Origin: Bryoerythrophyllum caledonicum
Taxonomy: Eukaryota; Streptophyta; Bryopsida; Pottiales; Pottiaceae
DNA: 64,000 nucleotides
Reading direction: 5' to 3'
Assembly: GCA_963971425.1 (NCBI GenBank)
Contig: OZ020517.1
Span: 13,394,501 to 13,458,500, forward strand
The position numbers and the translations under genes were made by a program. Position 1 is the stretch's first letter. Each line of letters opens with the position of its first letter. The notes below the pieces were generated by a model, which worked only from the letters and a program-made list of their open reading frames with translations, ran no database searches and had not been told where the DNA came from. Of the stretch, positions 21,628-33,800 are shown one piece after another.

Positions 21628-24428
21628 TCAGAGTGCCCACGAAGACCGTAGCACGAGAGCAGGAGTTTGCGACTGTTTATTTAGAAGATACAGTACACCG
21701 GGTTGTAGTGTAAAACCACGCCCCATGTTGAGCTTCAGAAATGCCTCCATTTGTAATTGCATGTCACCTGAAGTCCATACCACGACAGAGATTCAGCAAC
21801 AGGAATTAACACAATATTCTGGGTAAAAAGACAAAATCATGTGTGAAATCATACCTAAACTATCTCCATCACCAATAAACCTATTGTCGTCGTTTCTGGC
21901 AGCACTCCAGAAATCCATCTTTGAGCTGCCCACACACAGGCCCCACCCAGCCGTTCTCCCGAGAGGCTTCGTGAGGCTCACACCCCATTCAAGCTCTTTG
22001 TTCTCAGAGTTTTGAAGCCAGTACTCTCGATCAGCCTACAGCAGGTACTTTAGTTGTAAAAACAAGAGAAAGTATAGGAGTCTCATGCTGAAAAGAAACG
22101 TTGACAAGAAACACTAACCTGGGCCCATCCTGCGAGGCTCACGTTGGCACCGACGTCGATTTCTCCAGCCACTGCAATGGACTGTTCTGAGCTCCCACGA
22201 GTCTCAGGAATGGTACAGATCCCTCGCTCAGGCTCCGTTCCCCAGGAAGCGTTTCCAGTAAATCCAGACGGATAATCTCGAAACTCGGGCATTGAAACGC
22301 TGTCCATGGAAGTTCGGAAATCCGTGTTATCTGTGGAGGTTCGCAGATCCCGGGGAGTGCTCATCTGTGGACTACTGGAGCCTGATCTCTGACTATGATG
22401 CGTAGCCTTGGAGAGCACCAGAGGTCCCATCTCGCTCCAGTGTAAGCCCCGGAAAGAGGGCAAGGGAGGACTCGGCCAGAACCGGTTCACAGCTGAAACA
22501 GAAAACACAGAATTCTCCCATGGCTGAAACATGACGTGCGCAAGAGTGCTCAGGCAAAGAGGTCCAGGCCCATACGACTCACTGTCCCAACCTGACAGGA
22601 ACTGAGACAAGGAAACAAGCGCGGTCTTCCCTCTCAAAGTGGCTCCCACAGCTGACCCCATACAGTGACGGAACATGGCAGGCCCAGCCCTTGCAAACTG
22701 CGTCAACGCCTGACCCTGTCAAGACACAACCACCTCAGAAAAAAAAAAAAAAAAAAAAACCCCACAACTGACCAGTAAAGTGAGGCAAAGACATCATGAG
22801 TTTTGAGCTCTACATTTGTATAATCAACTCAAAGAGGAAAGAAACGGCTAAAGTTTATAGTACAACATGACCTCCTTCCTCATTCTCAAAGGCGCCTGGA
22901 GCTAGTTCTACCTTGAGTTTTAAGACCACCAGACTCAATAAGAATTCTAGTTGAGAGACCCAAGCTCTTCTAACGATCTACTAAGAGGGAGGAAAAAGTA
23001 GTATTATAAACCAAAAGAGGGGTATCATACTTGTTTCCTCACATTACTGACCTGTAATGGGTTCACCGTCTCCGTAACGTCGTTTCCACGAGCTCCAAGA
23101 GGCGCAACCACAACGCTGAGATCTTCAGTCACCTGCGCATTGTACACAAGCTTGGTGACGGAGACAGGGCCTCCGAGGACGCTGCCACCGCTGCCAGAGT
23201 GGCCGGCAGCGCACTCCGTGACCATCACATCTTTGTCCCGGTACGAGGTCTGGAAGGTGAAGCGCACATCCAGGCCCGTGTGCAGACCAGCCTGCTCAAG
23301 CGCGGCCCGTGAGTGGCGACTCCTCTCGTCATCTAAGAAGACGAAGGCGCCACCTGCAGAGACGTCGCCCTTGAGGACTGTCTTTGCACCAGCGCCAGCG
23401 AGGGAGGAGGACTGTGTCTTGGACGGTCGCAGGCCCGTGTAAAACTCGAGCTTGTCCAAACGCTCCCTGATCCGCAACAGGTCTGCGAAGGCCTCGCGCT
23501 GCAGTCTCCTCAACGTAGCTGTCTGTGCAAAAGGCCCAGAATTAATGCAACATCTCTGCAACCTGACATGAATTCTAGAGGCACTCGGCTCACGAACCTC
23601 GAAGCGCATGGCGGGCGCCTCATCCCCGTCGCTCTGCTGGATCAGCTGCGCGGCCTTCACTGCCGCTTCTTCCACCAACGCGTCAGAGAGTCCGCCCTGG
23701 AAACCTGTGGGATTCAATGATATGAGCAGATTCCGACACACTCACAGAACTTCAACATCGTCATATTGCAACTCCACCTTCCAGTCCAAAAACAAGCACT
23801 CAAATGGCATGAGCCTCATTCGGTCTCATGAGCAAAAACTGCGGAAACCAAACCTTTTGCCAGGCAATCACCAAATCCTAAACCCTGGCAGCAAAGCTGA
23901 CCAACACCGTCTCACTTCAACTTCATCACATTGCATAAGCCACATTCAATCATCAAACCCTAAACCAGGCACAAAACCTCACCAACACCACTCCGATTCC
24001 AATTCCGAAACCAAAGAAACCACACCTTTTGCCTCCTCCGCCCTCTTCTTCCTCCCAAGCCAAAAATCCCCCAAGGGCGCCTCGCCATCCAACGCATCCC
24101 CCGCCGCGGAGCTCAACGACGCCAACCCATTCACGCGAAACACCGCCACCTCCTCCTCCTTCTCATCCCTCAAAAACTCTCGCACTGGAGCACCCCCAAT
24201 CCCTCCCCTCCCTCCTCCTCCTCCACCTCCTCCTCCACCTCCTCCCCTTCTGCCGCCACCTCCACCTCCATAGCCCCAGAACAAACTACTGGAAGACTTG
24301 GACACTCCCACCACCACGGCGCGCCTCGCACTCCACCTCAATGGCGGTGACGTTCTCACGCAGCGCTTGGAATTCTCCTGCAATCCGAAGTGGCTGCTCG
24401 GCACCTGCACTAGAAACCCTAAACCCAT
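21628..24428 (-). CDS. Conserved plant protein of unknown function (632 aa), Gly-rich N-terminus
   Basis: Six exons join in frame: 24428-24026, 23704-23598, 23522-23052, 22715-22119, 22035-21855, 21767-21628. The first ~50 residues are basic and hydroxylated (MGLGFLVQVPSSHFG) and could be an organelle-targeting signal. A run of about 20 glycines follows, then a conserved body: GFQGGLSDALVEEAA, RRLQREAFADLLRIRERLDK (coiled coil), GGAFVFLDDE, AALEQAGLHTGLDVRF, GPVSVTKLVYNAQVTEDLSV, SPPLPSFRGLHWSE. It ends PALVLRSSWAL. The C-terminal half alternates polar and hydrophobic residues and finishes on an aromatic/hydrophobic tail, reminiscent of an envelope beta-barrel; that is inference. I recall homologues in land plants only as uncharacterised. 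Intron 3 is largely a TA-MITE. Confidence 0.85.
22774..23035 (+). mobile_element. TA-MITE copy 3 (intron of the 632-aa gene)
   Basis: The left terminus is worn (GTAAAGTGAGGC). The inner phrases TTTATAGTACAACATGACCTCC, AAGACCACCAGACTC and AAGAGGGGTATCATACTTG match the family. It fills most of a 336-bp intron. A poly-A run of about 20 at 22,740 adjoins it. Confidence 0.65.
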
Positions 24429-24882
24429 GACGACGAATCCACCCTTTCACAGCATCACGAATCCGCGCTCCTTCTCCCAATCCATCACCACTAATGACGA
24501 TGATGAAGATGGATTATATCGCCGCAACTTGTCGATCATGCATCATAACAGTGCAAATTATGTCACGAAAGATGGAGAATTGTATTCGGAGATGCGTTTT
24601 GCATGGGACTCGCCTTGATTAAGCTTACTGGATAATGTGGAGATTTTCAAGCGCCTGTTCCAGAGGGGTTCATTTGAAATCTAGAGACTGAGAAGATTGG
24701 GTCAAGGTTGATATTTGCTAGGAAGTTGTAGCATGCCACGTGAAAGTATTTTTTTTTAAATACTACTCTGGATATGAGGGGTTTTGTTGCTGTGCCTGAA
24801 ACCGTTGTAGTGGAATCTCGCACTCACCACACAGTGCGTTATTGAAACCCTACAGATTCATTATTTGTGAAAGATTTGTACA

Positions 24883-27800
24883 TTACTTTAACAGAAGGAG
24901 TGCCAACAACATGGCAATCAGCAACGCAACCAAGGCCCCGATGAGAACTAGGCTGTGAGGAGGATGCGATTCCTGTTTCTCCGACGCTTTGAGAGCTTCT
25001 TCACTGGGTGGAGTTCCTGTCACCAAATCAGAGAAGGGTGTGGCGGTTGAAGGAGTTGCTGATAATTCAGGCTGCAGCACTTGTGGAGTGTCCAAGTCCT
25101 CGGTGATTGCCAACAACTCCTCGCATCTCTCCTTCACGTCCTGCACAAGCACAAGTGGAGTGAGTAATCTGCATGTCAAGGAAAGCAACGAAATGAGTTG
25201 TTGGAGTCGACCCCTAGACTAATCTATTACGAGTGCTAGGGCGGCCTTCCATTGAGGAGGATGAGCTTAGAACCAAACTAGAAGAGGCTGATGAAGCAAG
25301 TGGCCAATGGGAATGAATCAGGTGCGTTTAAAGGAGACGGACCCTCACAGGAATAGTATCCTCTACCTTAGGAAATGGAGAAAAAGAAGAAAAAGATTGG
25401 AGTGGAAGTGTGGGGTTTACCGTCTCCAACGTTTCGCCGTTGAGAAGATAATCACAGAGAAAGATGCCGTTGTGCCACGGAAGAAACACTCTTTTTGGCA
25501 ACTCTATTCTGAACTCTGCATCAACATCGGAACTGCAACCAGAAGCAAATTAATGAAGAAATAAAGGCTGGTAAGGAGAACATCCCCGAAAAGCCAATGC
25601 ATCACCTAATCAGAGTTGTTTGTGAAGTTTGCATAAGATAACCCCCCTCTTTGAATAAAGAAAATCACCTCTAGTTAGTTCTCAATTAATCTCAAGGAGA
25701 GAGAAGTGGTTAATCTCCATTGTGTATTATGCAAACTCATGGTTCACCCTCAAAGACGGCTAGAATTACTTTGACTTGAGTTCAGAGCTCTTCCATGCTC
25801 AATTGAAAGATTCTACTTGAAAGACCACCGAGCTCTTCTATTTGGAGTGAGGGAACATTAGTGATAGGAGAGGGTAACTCAAGTGATACTTTGGTTGACT
25901 TGACACATAATTCTGTTATTGAAGATAAAAACTGGTCTATCATCAGTACGACACAGATAATCCTGTGGAAGAAGCAGGATACATACTTCGGTCGTAAAAA
26001 TTGTGATAAGAGGGTCGACTTTTCAGCAACGTTCTCCGATTCCTTGCTGTCTGAACACTGAGCGTCTTCAGCAGCACGTTCTGCCTCATCACAGAGCAGA
26101 TCAAGCCTTGATCTCAAACTCGAAAGAATATCGTCCTGCAAATTCGGACACCATGTAAGTCCACTAACTGAAATGGCTTTCGCAAAACCTCAAAAGATGT
26201 CTCTACAGTAGATGAAGAAGCCAATGTGTGTATCAGGGCATAAGCTCACCTTCAAGTCCGTGATAGCTCGTTGTAAAGGTTCCCTTGCGGAAGCGTAAGC
26301 ACGTGCATGTACAACTCCAGCCACAGTGACTATTGCTGCGAGGTCTTGTCTTCCCTCAAAGTCTGCGTCAAGAATATAATCAAATCTCTCATAATGTGAG
26401 ATGAAGAAACGAATAATTAAAGCTCAAGTTTTCTGGAGGAAAAAAAAGTGGAGAGCATCAGAACTAACCTCCTGCACCTCCACTACCATCCCAGTGTGTA
26501 AGATACTCCACGACCTGCGCGTCGCCCAAGGATTTTGCAGGGCCCAGAACTTTATCTTGCGATGGCTGCAAAAAGACGAGAGCATAAGAACTCATGATTT
26601 CTCGAAGTCATGTATCTAGGAGCATGCATGACCGAATAATAGCTTCAAGGTGACATACAGCACGCAACTGAATAGAAACACATCAAAATTCAGAGTCGAT
26701 ACTGGCAAGTCACATTAGAGGTACTTGTAAACTCATCTGAAGTTTCAATAAACTCCTCTTTTGATGTATTATACCACTGTTTGTTCACTCTAAATAGTTA
26801 TTAGATCAATAGAAGAGCTTGATGGTCTCTAAACTCAAGACAAAGTAAATGCATAAGACACTAGGGAATATTAGCCGTTTTTTCCTCCTTTGAGCTGATT
26901 CTAAGAACTATTTGGGGGCGATTTGATTGGGAAAAAAAGAAGAGGGGGTATCTTCTGGTAAGTTCACAAATGACTCTATTAGCTCAGAAGGTTCAGCCCA
27001 TTACCACTGATCCATCTACCACAGCTACTGCCAACTTGAGGCGCGCCGACTCAGCTGATATGGCTGCAAAAAAACTCTCCTTCACAGTCTCAACAGAAGC
27101 CCCCCCTTTCTTGAGCAGCAATGGCAATCTGTGGGCAGAGAAAACACAACAGACATCACTGAAAAACTTAACGTTTTTATTACTTTATAAACAAATGAAA
27201 CAGTTATGCAACAAAGGTAAAGTAGTCTATCCACCACACAGAAATTGCAGCAAACTTTACAATTTGACATGAAAACGAAGATTCAATGATGTTGAATTTT
27301 CATGTAAGTTCCGCAAGCATCTTCAAGATCTAACAATATATCTGCAGTTATGAATAACATATACATTTGTAGCTATTAAAGGTGGTGAGAACGTTCTCAA
27401 ACATCAGAGAAACTAGAATCACGAAAAGATAGAGATTTCCAACAACCAAGATCTAAAGCTTCAAAAACGTGTTTGTTACCTGATTTCCATAGAATGAGAG
27501 CAAACAAATGTATGCAAATTCGAGAGCAACTTCCCCAGCTTCCAATCGCAAGGCCGCAACGCCGTTGGAGAGAAACCTGCACTGGGCACACAGCTCCTGC
27601 ACGAGATCCTGCCACACCCAAGGTTTCAATAAGATACCCCTTCTATTCACTACTCATTCCTCACTCTAAATAGATCAACAAAAGAGATCGGTAGTCATAT
27701 CCTTCAATTCAGTCAATGGAAGAGCTCCAAACTCAAAGTCAAAGTAGTTTCATCAGTGAAGAAGAGTTTCTGCCATGAATATCAATCACCTTTCTCTCCT

Positions 27801-28653
27801 TTGAGGTGATTTTGGATTAACTGAGAACTGTTTAGAGAAGACTACAAAAGAGGAAGTGTTTTATTCAAACATAATTCAATTCATGTGAAACCAACTCTGT
27901 TTTAGTTCAGAGACTCACTTCCGGGGACTGGATGAGATTTGCAGCACAAGGCGCTCATTGCTTGTACTCAGAGGAGACGCCAACGCCACTGCCCGCACTG
28001 CCTGGCAACAAACAGCCAAAAAAGAGGATCATCTTTCTGTGGAACAAGAATCATTCAAATATATCTACTAATTGCTGATCTGCAATGAGAAATGAAACAT
28101 GTTTCCACTCACCTGCCATAAAACTGATGTCGAGTTCTTCAATGCGCCCTCAGAGGCGAACACGAAAATGCCTACCACGTCCATTCCGCCGACGAGCATC
28201 CTCGACAACTGGACAAACACAAGCGAATGAGAATAAACCCTAAGCAACAAACGTACCACAATTTTTCCATGAGCGTTTGAGCACCTGACGAGAATGCTCG
28301 GCGATCCAATCGACGTCGAGGATAAGAGACGAATTATCGACTGTCGCCTTCGCCTTCGCGCCCTTCTTCCCGCTCTCTTTCTGTGCACCGCCTGCGATCT
28401 TCCCCGCTTCCTCGCCATCTTTCGAGGGCGTGCGAACCAGAGCGAAAACGGAATCGCGCGAGGACGAGACCTCCAATTTCCCGATCAGTAGTCCGACCTG
28501 CACATCTAAGACGATCGTAACAAGCTCACGATCGAACCGATTCCGAGCAGCGAAGGAAAGGATGAGTCGCACCTGCACTTGCGAGCGGGAAACGAACAGC
28601 GAGTCGACGTAACCCTCCACTTGCGCTTCATCTCCGACTACCGTTCTCACCAT
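24883..28653 (-). CDS. ODR4: ODR4-like ER membrane protein (484 aa)
   Basis: Eleven exons join in frame: 28653-28573, 28497-28285, 28208-28113, 28001-27919, 27608-27480, 27128-27005, 26565-26469, 26362-26250, 26135-25987, 25532-25421, 25140-24883. Family signatures in order: MVRTVVGDEAQVEGYVDSL, VGLLIGKLE, WIAEHSRQLSRMLVGGMDV, RPCDWKLGKLLSNLHTF, DDILSSLRSRLDLLCDEAE, RVFLPWHNGIFLCDYLLNGE. It ends with one hydrophobic helix (LVLIGALVALLIAMLLALLLL). ODR-4 proteins sit in the ER membrane through this C-terminal anchor; in animals they help receptors leave the ER and assist UFM1-specific protease UfSP2, and in plants the role is presumably in ufmylation or ER trafficking. Length is normal. The start is the conserved G/VRTVVGDE motif. 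Three introns carry TA-MITEs. It is divergent from RPF2 with a 482-bp shared promoter region. Confidence 0.93.
25611..25916 (+). mobile_element. TA-MITE copy 4 (ODR4 intron)
   Basis: Left end CAGAGTTGTTTGTGAAGT. Inner phrases CTTGAAAGACCACCGAGCTCTTC match the family. The right end is degenerate near ATTCTGTTATTG. It lies between ODR4 exons 9 and 10. Confidence 0.6.
26716..26978 (-). mobile_element. TA-MITE copy 5, inverted (ODR4 intron)
   Basis: Reverse orientation. Right border TTCACAAATGACTC-TA. Inner phrase AGAAGAGCTTGATGGTCTCTAA is the complement of the family's GAGACCACCAAGCTCTTC. It sits between ODR4 exons 6 and 7. Confidence 0.6.
27632..27895 (-). mobile_element. TA-MITE copy 6, inverted (ODR4 intron)
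   Basis: Reverse orientation. It has CTCACTCTAAATAGATCAA and GAGCTCCAAACTCAAAGTCAA, matching other copies. It occupies most of the 310-bp intron between ODR4 exons 4 and 5. Termini are poorly preserved. Confidence 0.55.
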
Positions 28654-28869
28654 CTTAGAATCACAACAAGCCTGTCCGTGAATCAGAAGCAGGAGAATAT
28701 TTCCTTTCCTAAATTCCCATTCAATGTGAAGGTCGTCGTTTCGAAGGTTTTACCTTCGCTGCGAGAAATTTAGGGTTTTCAATCCGCGGTCATAGAGCGG
28801 AAACACGGTTTCCTATTACCGTGGAGGGCAAAAGTATTGAGAGGCAGAGATTAGGGCTCGAAGCTCGTT

Positions 28870-28885
28870 AAACCCTAAACCCTAG
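28870..28885. promoter_or_regulatory. Double telo-box in the ODR4/RPF2 divergent promoter
   Basis: AAACCCTAAACCCTAG sits in the 482-bp gap between two divergent starts. Telo-boxes of this sequence are typical of plant promoters of ribosomal-protein and ribosome-biogenesis genes, which fits RPF2. Which of the two genes it serves is inference. Confidence 0.7.
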
Positions 28886-29135
28886 AGGGGAGGTTTTGGT
28901 GTTCCTCGAGTTTGTTTGCGGGGCTGAGAGGATCAGGGGAAAGGTAATGTTAGGGAGGAGGTCGGAGGTGAGAGACTCTGTTAAGAGGTGCGAGGGTTTG
29001 AGGAGAAGGAGTGAGACGGTTTTAGGAGAGGAGCGGTTGTGCTTGACGAGAGAGTGAATTTTGGCTCCGTTTGGAGGTGATAGGGTTTGAAGAGAACACA
29101 AGCGATTGTTGGCTGAGTGAGGAGGTGCAGCAGCC

Positions 29136-30137
29136 ATGCTTCGTATAGTGAAGCCGAAGACGAAGCGAGCGAAGCGGGAGCTCGAGAAGCGTGCTCCGAA
29201 GCTCGAGGAGAACTCGAAGAAGCTCCTCCTTCTGAACGGGACGAAGACCACCGCGACCATCAAGCAAGTCCTCTCGGACTTTTACCACCTGCGCAAGGAG
29301 GGCGGCAAGGCGATCAAGTACACGAAGCGGAACGACGCGATCCGGCCGTTCGAGGGCGGCGGCGAGACTTCTCTGGAGTTTCTCTCCCAGAAGACGGACT
29401 GCAGCCTGTTTGCGTTCGGCTCGCACTCCAAGAAGCGCCCGAACAACCTCGTCCTGGGGCGCATGTTCGACCACAAGGTGTACGACATGGTGGAGGTCGG
29501 CGTGGAGAATTTCAAGTCGATCGAAAGCCTCGGTGGAGGGCGCAAAGCCGCGCCGCAGGCCGGCAGCAAGCCCTGCTTCGCCTTCGTCGGCGAGAAGTTT
29601 GAGTCCGACTCCAAGTTCCGCCACTTCAAGGAGCTCATCGTGGACTTCATGCGCGGCGAGGTCGTGGAAACCATCAACCTCCAGGGCCTGGACAAAGTAT
29701 TCCTCTGCGTCGCGGTCGGCGACAGAGTCATCTTCAAGCACTGCGCCGTCCGCTTCAAGCGCTCAGGCACCAAAGTCCCCCGCGTGGAGCTCGTCGAGGC
29801 CGGCCCGTCCATGGACATGGTCCTCCGCCGCGACCGCGAGCCCAGCTCAGATCTCCGCAAGGAAGCCATGCGTCTCGCGCCGAAATCCTCCAAGAAGAAG
29901 GTGAAGAACGTGAGCACAGATTCCCTCGCCGGCAAGGTCGGCCGCATGTACGTGCCGTCCCAGGACGTCGGAGAGATGGCGCTCACCAAGATGAAGGGGC
30001 TCAAGCGCGAGCGCCGCGAAGCCGCCGCTGCTAAAGCTGTCGCTAAGCAGGACCAGAGCGAACCTGGCGCTGATGTCGCCATGGCGGAAGCTGACGATTC
30101 GCCGAAGAAGAAATTGAAGCCCAGCAACGGCGCGTGA
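29136..30137 (+). CDS. RPF2: RPF2, Brix-domain ribosome assembly factor (333 aa)
   Basis: Single uninterrupted frame. N-terminus MLRIVKPKTKRAKRELEKRA followed by APKLEENSKKLLLLNGTKT, then the Brix domain (about residues 30-230) with SLEFLSQKTDCSLFAFGSHS, KKRPNNLVLGRMFDHKVYDM and the closing VELVEAGPSMDMVLRR. The lysine-rich C-terminus ends KKKLKPSNGA. RPF2 pairs with RRS1 in the nucleolus to load the 5S RNA/uL18/uL5 particle on pre-60S ribosomes. Length agrees with plant and fungal homologues. The frame is strikingly GC-rich and intronless while the neighbours have 5-11 exons. A retrocopy that replaced the parent, or plain intron loss, could explain this. A double telo-box lies about 250 bp upstream. 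Confidence 0.96.
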   Translation: MLRIVKPKTKRAKRELEKRAPKLEENSKKLLLLNGTKTTATIKQVLSDFYHLRKEGGKAIKYTKRNDAIRPFEGGGETSLEFLSQKTDCSLFAFGSHSKKRPNNLVLGRMFDHKVYDMVEVGVENFKSIESLGGGRKAAPQAGSKPCFAFVGEKFESDSKFRHFKELIVDFMRGEVVETINLQGLDKVFLCVAVGDRVIFKHCAVRFKRSGTKVPRVELVEAGPSMDMVLRRDREPSSDLRKEAMRLAPKSSKKKVKNVSTDSLAGKVGRMYVPSQDVGEMALTKMKGLKRERREAAAAKAVAKQDQSEPGADVAMAEADDSPKKKLKPSNGA

Positions 30138-30859
30138 GGTAATCCACAATAGAAAACCTCCAGTTTCTTAGGGTTCATTTTTGTGTTGGAGAGTCGATTT
30201 TGCACTTAATTCTTAGAGTCTTAGGAGCGGCCTCTCTATGTATAATGCAACAATTCCTCGTCTTGGAAGCAAGATGCAGTAAGCAATAGGAAAAGTAGAG
30301 TTCATTTCAGTTCCTTGAGTTTGTAGTTGTTTGGGTTTTGGTTGTTGTTTGAGTTTTTGGTGGTTGTTTGAGTGTTTCTACTGTGGTTGGTTTTGAGATG
30401 TGTGAGGCATGGTTAGTAAGGATTTGCAAGACAATCTGTCTGCTTCTCAGATGGGAGTTGATTTTTGTGGTGGAGACACGGTTTTGCACTGAATTTTTAG
30501 AGTTTTGGGTGCAGTCTCTCTCTGTGTAATGAAACGGTTTGTCCTGAAAAACGAATGTAGGATGCAGTATGCAATAGAAAAAGTACTGAAACACTTTGTT
30601 CAGTTTCCTGTGCTTTGGTTGTGCTTTGCTCTTCAACGTGACAGACTGTAGCAATAGCTCTTCAATTATCTCTCTTTAATAGCGAGACAGCTCATACTGT
30701 TTAAATGAATCTGGAATACAATCTGTTCAGATTTTATTGCTTTGTTGTAAGATGACATCCATGATCTGATTCATGGGCAGGTCATATAACCGGTGTTCCG
30801 GCGTTGAAATGTCCATTATGCTACATTTGAGGTGCCTTTGAGAATGACGTAAAACAGAT
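30138..30859. repeat. RPF2 3' region with a diverged tandem duplication
   Basis: 30,175-30,325 and 30,462-30,625 share phrases in order: TTTTTGTG-TGGAGA, TTTTGCACT, TTAGAGT, CTCTCT-TGT, AATGCAGTA-GCAATAG and AAAAGTA. They look like an old duplication of the 3' untranslated region, which could provide two alternative 3' ends. Confidence 0.55.
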
Positions 30860-33800
30860 TTACAGGGATGATTGCTCCAACGAAGCCGCTCTAGAGAACA
30901 TCACGCTCTCCTTCACTTGGCACTCTTCTTCTGCCCCACCAACCGTGACCCACGCTTCGGAGATGCCTTCCACCTCCTTCCTATCATTTGTGACTTCCAC
31001 CACGACGAAGTGGCGTGCGAGCCCCAGTTCGCGCACCCGCGGCACCACCGCGGCGTTGAGGTAGATCGTGTTGTCCTGGCCCACGACAAGCATGGTCCGC
31101 TTCATGGGGTTCCCGAGCAGCAGTGTCTCGTGCATGTGCCCGAACACCACGAGCGGCACTTTGATGCCGTGTTGCTTCACCGCCGCGATGGCTTCCTCAA
31201 AATCTGCGAAGAGAGGACAAACTCTGGGTGAAATACAAATCTGGTGCAAAATAGAGCAATGCTAGGTTTCTTTGTTCCAACGAAATGCATGAGTGCTGTA
31301 GGTGTTGAAGTTTTAAGAAGAAACCAGTCTTTTGATTCTAACAACACTACTTGTTTAGTGTTGACAGCAAACATACATACAAACATACATCCAATCATGC
31401 TCTTCCAAATACACAAACGAGAAATGATAACAAGAAGAAAGAAGGTGCTCACCAGGATCACCATGATCTCCTCCGCGCTCAACCCAGTCTCGTCCACAAA
31501 TATCTTCAACCTTGGACCCGAGCCCTGAAAATTACAATAGAGTTATTTGTAAAGTGAGGGGAAAGATACCATGAATTTCACCTTTTTATTTCATTAAAAT
31601 CAGCCTAAATACCTCACAATTTCTAAAATCAATTCAAAGAGGAAAAAGTCAGTTGAGATTCATAGTACAACATGACCTCTCCTACTTCCTTCTCAAAGGG
31701 GGCCTAAACTGATCCTAATGTAAGTTGAGAGACCACCAAGCTCTTCCATTGATCTAATTACTATTAAGAGGTGGGAAAGAGAGATATGATGAATCAAGAG
31801 GAAGTATCTTATCAGAACTTTGGATGTAAAGTCTAATATCAATGCAAGTTACAATGCATTCATAACCGTTGTGGGAGGAACATAAGAGTTATATGTTGAG
31901 TCACCTAAAGTATTAAAAAGATACCCTTTAAATAATTCTCAAGTAATCTAAAATTAGCTCAAAGGAGAGAAAGGTAACCTCTAGCATTCATAGTACAATC
32001 TCACCTTCACTCTCAAAGATAGCTAAAACTACTTTGCTTTGCGTTTGAATGCCAATAAGCTCTTCTAACTATTAAGATTAAGGAAAGAGTAGAATAATAA
32101 ATCATAAGAGAGTATTGATCAACTTTAGGTGACTTTACAAATAACTCTATCATTCTCAACACGATGGAGACAACAAAACCCTACCACTAGGCCCGTTGTG
32201 GGCCAAGAGAATGAGGAAATTCTCTTGTGGAGCCTCCTTAGTGACCGCAACTATTCGTTGCACACTCTCATGGAAATTGTGCACACCATACCTACAACCC
32301 AAAGCAAGCAACCACTCTCAAACATCACTTTTAAACATTAAAGAATAAGAGGCAAATTCCAGAGTTGGATTTGGAAAGCATGCTCATTCAAGTACCTCCT
32401 ACAATGAGTCCACCCATTTTGACTACCATCTCCAAATATTCAAAAAGAAAATTGGAAATTTTTAATAATGAAAATTGTGAAAATCAGGCCACTGACCTGG
32501 GCGCAATGATCTTGAGAAAGGGGTTGTAAGCGATGGGAATTCTGTTACCCATGGAAAATGGCCGCCCTCCCACAACACTCAGGCGTAAATCAGCAAAATC
32601 TCGCCGCCCATACCCCACATGCGCATCCCCAAGCCTGTGGGAGAAAATAAATTAATATTATGAAGAACAAAACAGCCATCCAAACAAGTAGAAAATACAG
32701 TTGACAGGCATGTAAGACAAGTACTACATAGAGTTGAGAAGCATGGGTTTTAAGGTATAGGGTTTAAGAAATACAGATGACTCACAGATCGAGTTGCTGC
32801 TGCACTGCATTGTTTTCGCTTGTATCCTATGAAAGAGAAATGAGATCAATAATGGGGGCTCATCCTTTGCATTGAGAAGGTTGTAGATTTGAAAGTATGT
32901 AGGGCTTACATATGGTGAGACTGTTTGCCAGCAGTCATGGTTTCCAAGGATGGCTGCCTTTGGAAAATTGAGCTTGCTGATGTCGCGTACCAAGTCCACA
33001 TTCGCATTCCCAAAATCACCTGGTTTGGAGATGACCACCAAATGAGCAAAAAGTAATCACAACATAGGACATACCATTCTAGAACCAATGCTGGTGCGGA
33101 AGACTCAATAACAATTAACAGGCCATGCTCACTTGTTCCATAAAACACATCTATTTCTTCACTTTTATGGTCATTTTCATTAGCTCATCTTAGGAATCAT
33201 CCTCCTCAAAGGTTTTTAAATGGAAGGCCACGCTGGCACAGGTTCTACAATGTTAATTACATGAGAAGAGCATGAACAGTGACTGGTAAAACAGAATTGA
33301 AGGTTACAAGAAAGGGAAAAAGAATTCAGGAACAAAAGCATTTGACTGCGTACCTGTAAACAACACAACGTTTGGCTATGAAACAACAACACAAGCACAT
33401 CAGTCATCAAATACCACCGAATGGCTTTATGAGCAAGCAAAATATTGTCATTCATTGATTCAAAATTTAAAGAGATATCACAATTAGCAATGTAAACAGC
33501 GAAGGAAAAAATTAACATACCTTCAAAGCATGAAGAGCTTGTGAGTCTTTCACTGGGTCCCAATCATCATGCTGAACAGGAAAACCCCACAGAAACTGCA
33601 TCAAATTCCAACCTCCACTCTCCAACAAGCAGACCCTTCTCTACCATGTGAGAAAAGCACCCAACCAAAGAACAAAACCATGACACCAAGCATACTAAAG
33701 CTTTTCTCACGACATGGGATTCAAACTCCCAATCAGGAAAGGTGAAATTGGAGAAAGAAAAGTAGGTTAAATTCTTGGCTCAGCTTGAAAAATTCCATCA

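Noticed and set aside
23608-24273. Proline-rich frame on the + strand
   Set aside because: It is the antisense of the poly-glycine exon of the 632-aa gene.
29117-30205. Long frames overlapping RPF2 on both strands
   Set aside because: GC-rich shadow frames of a single well-supported gene.
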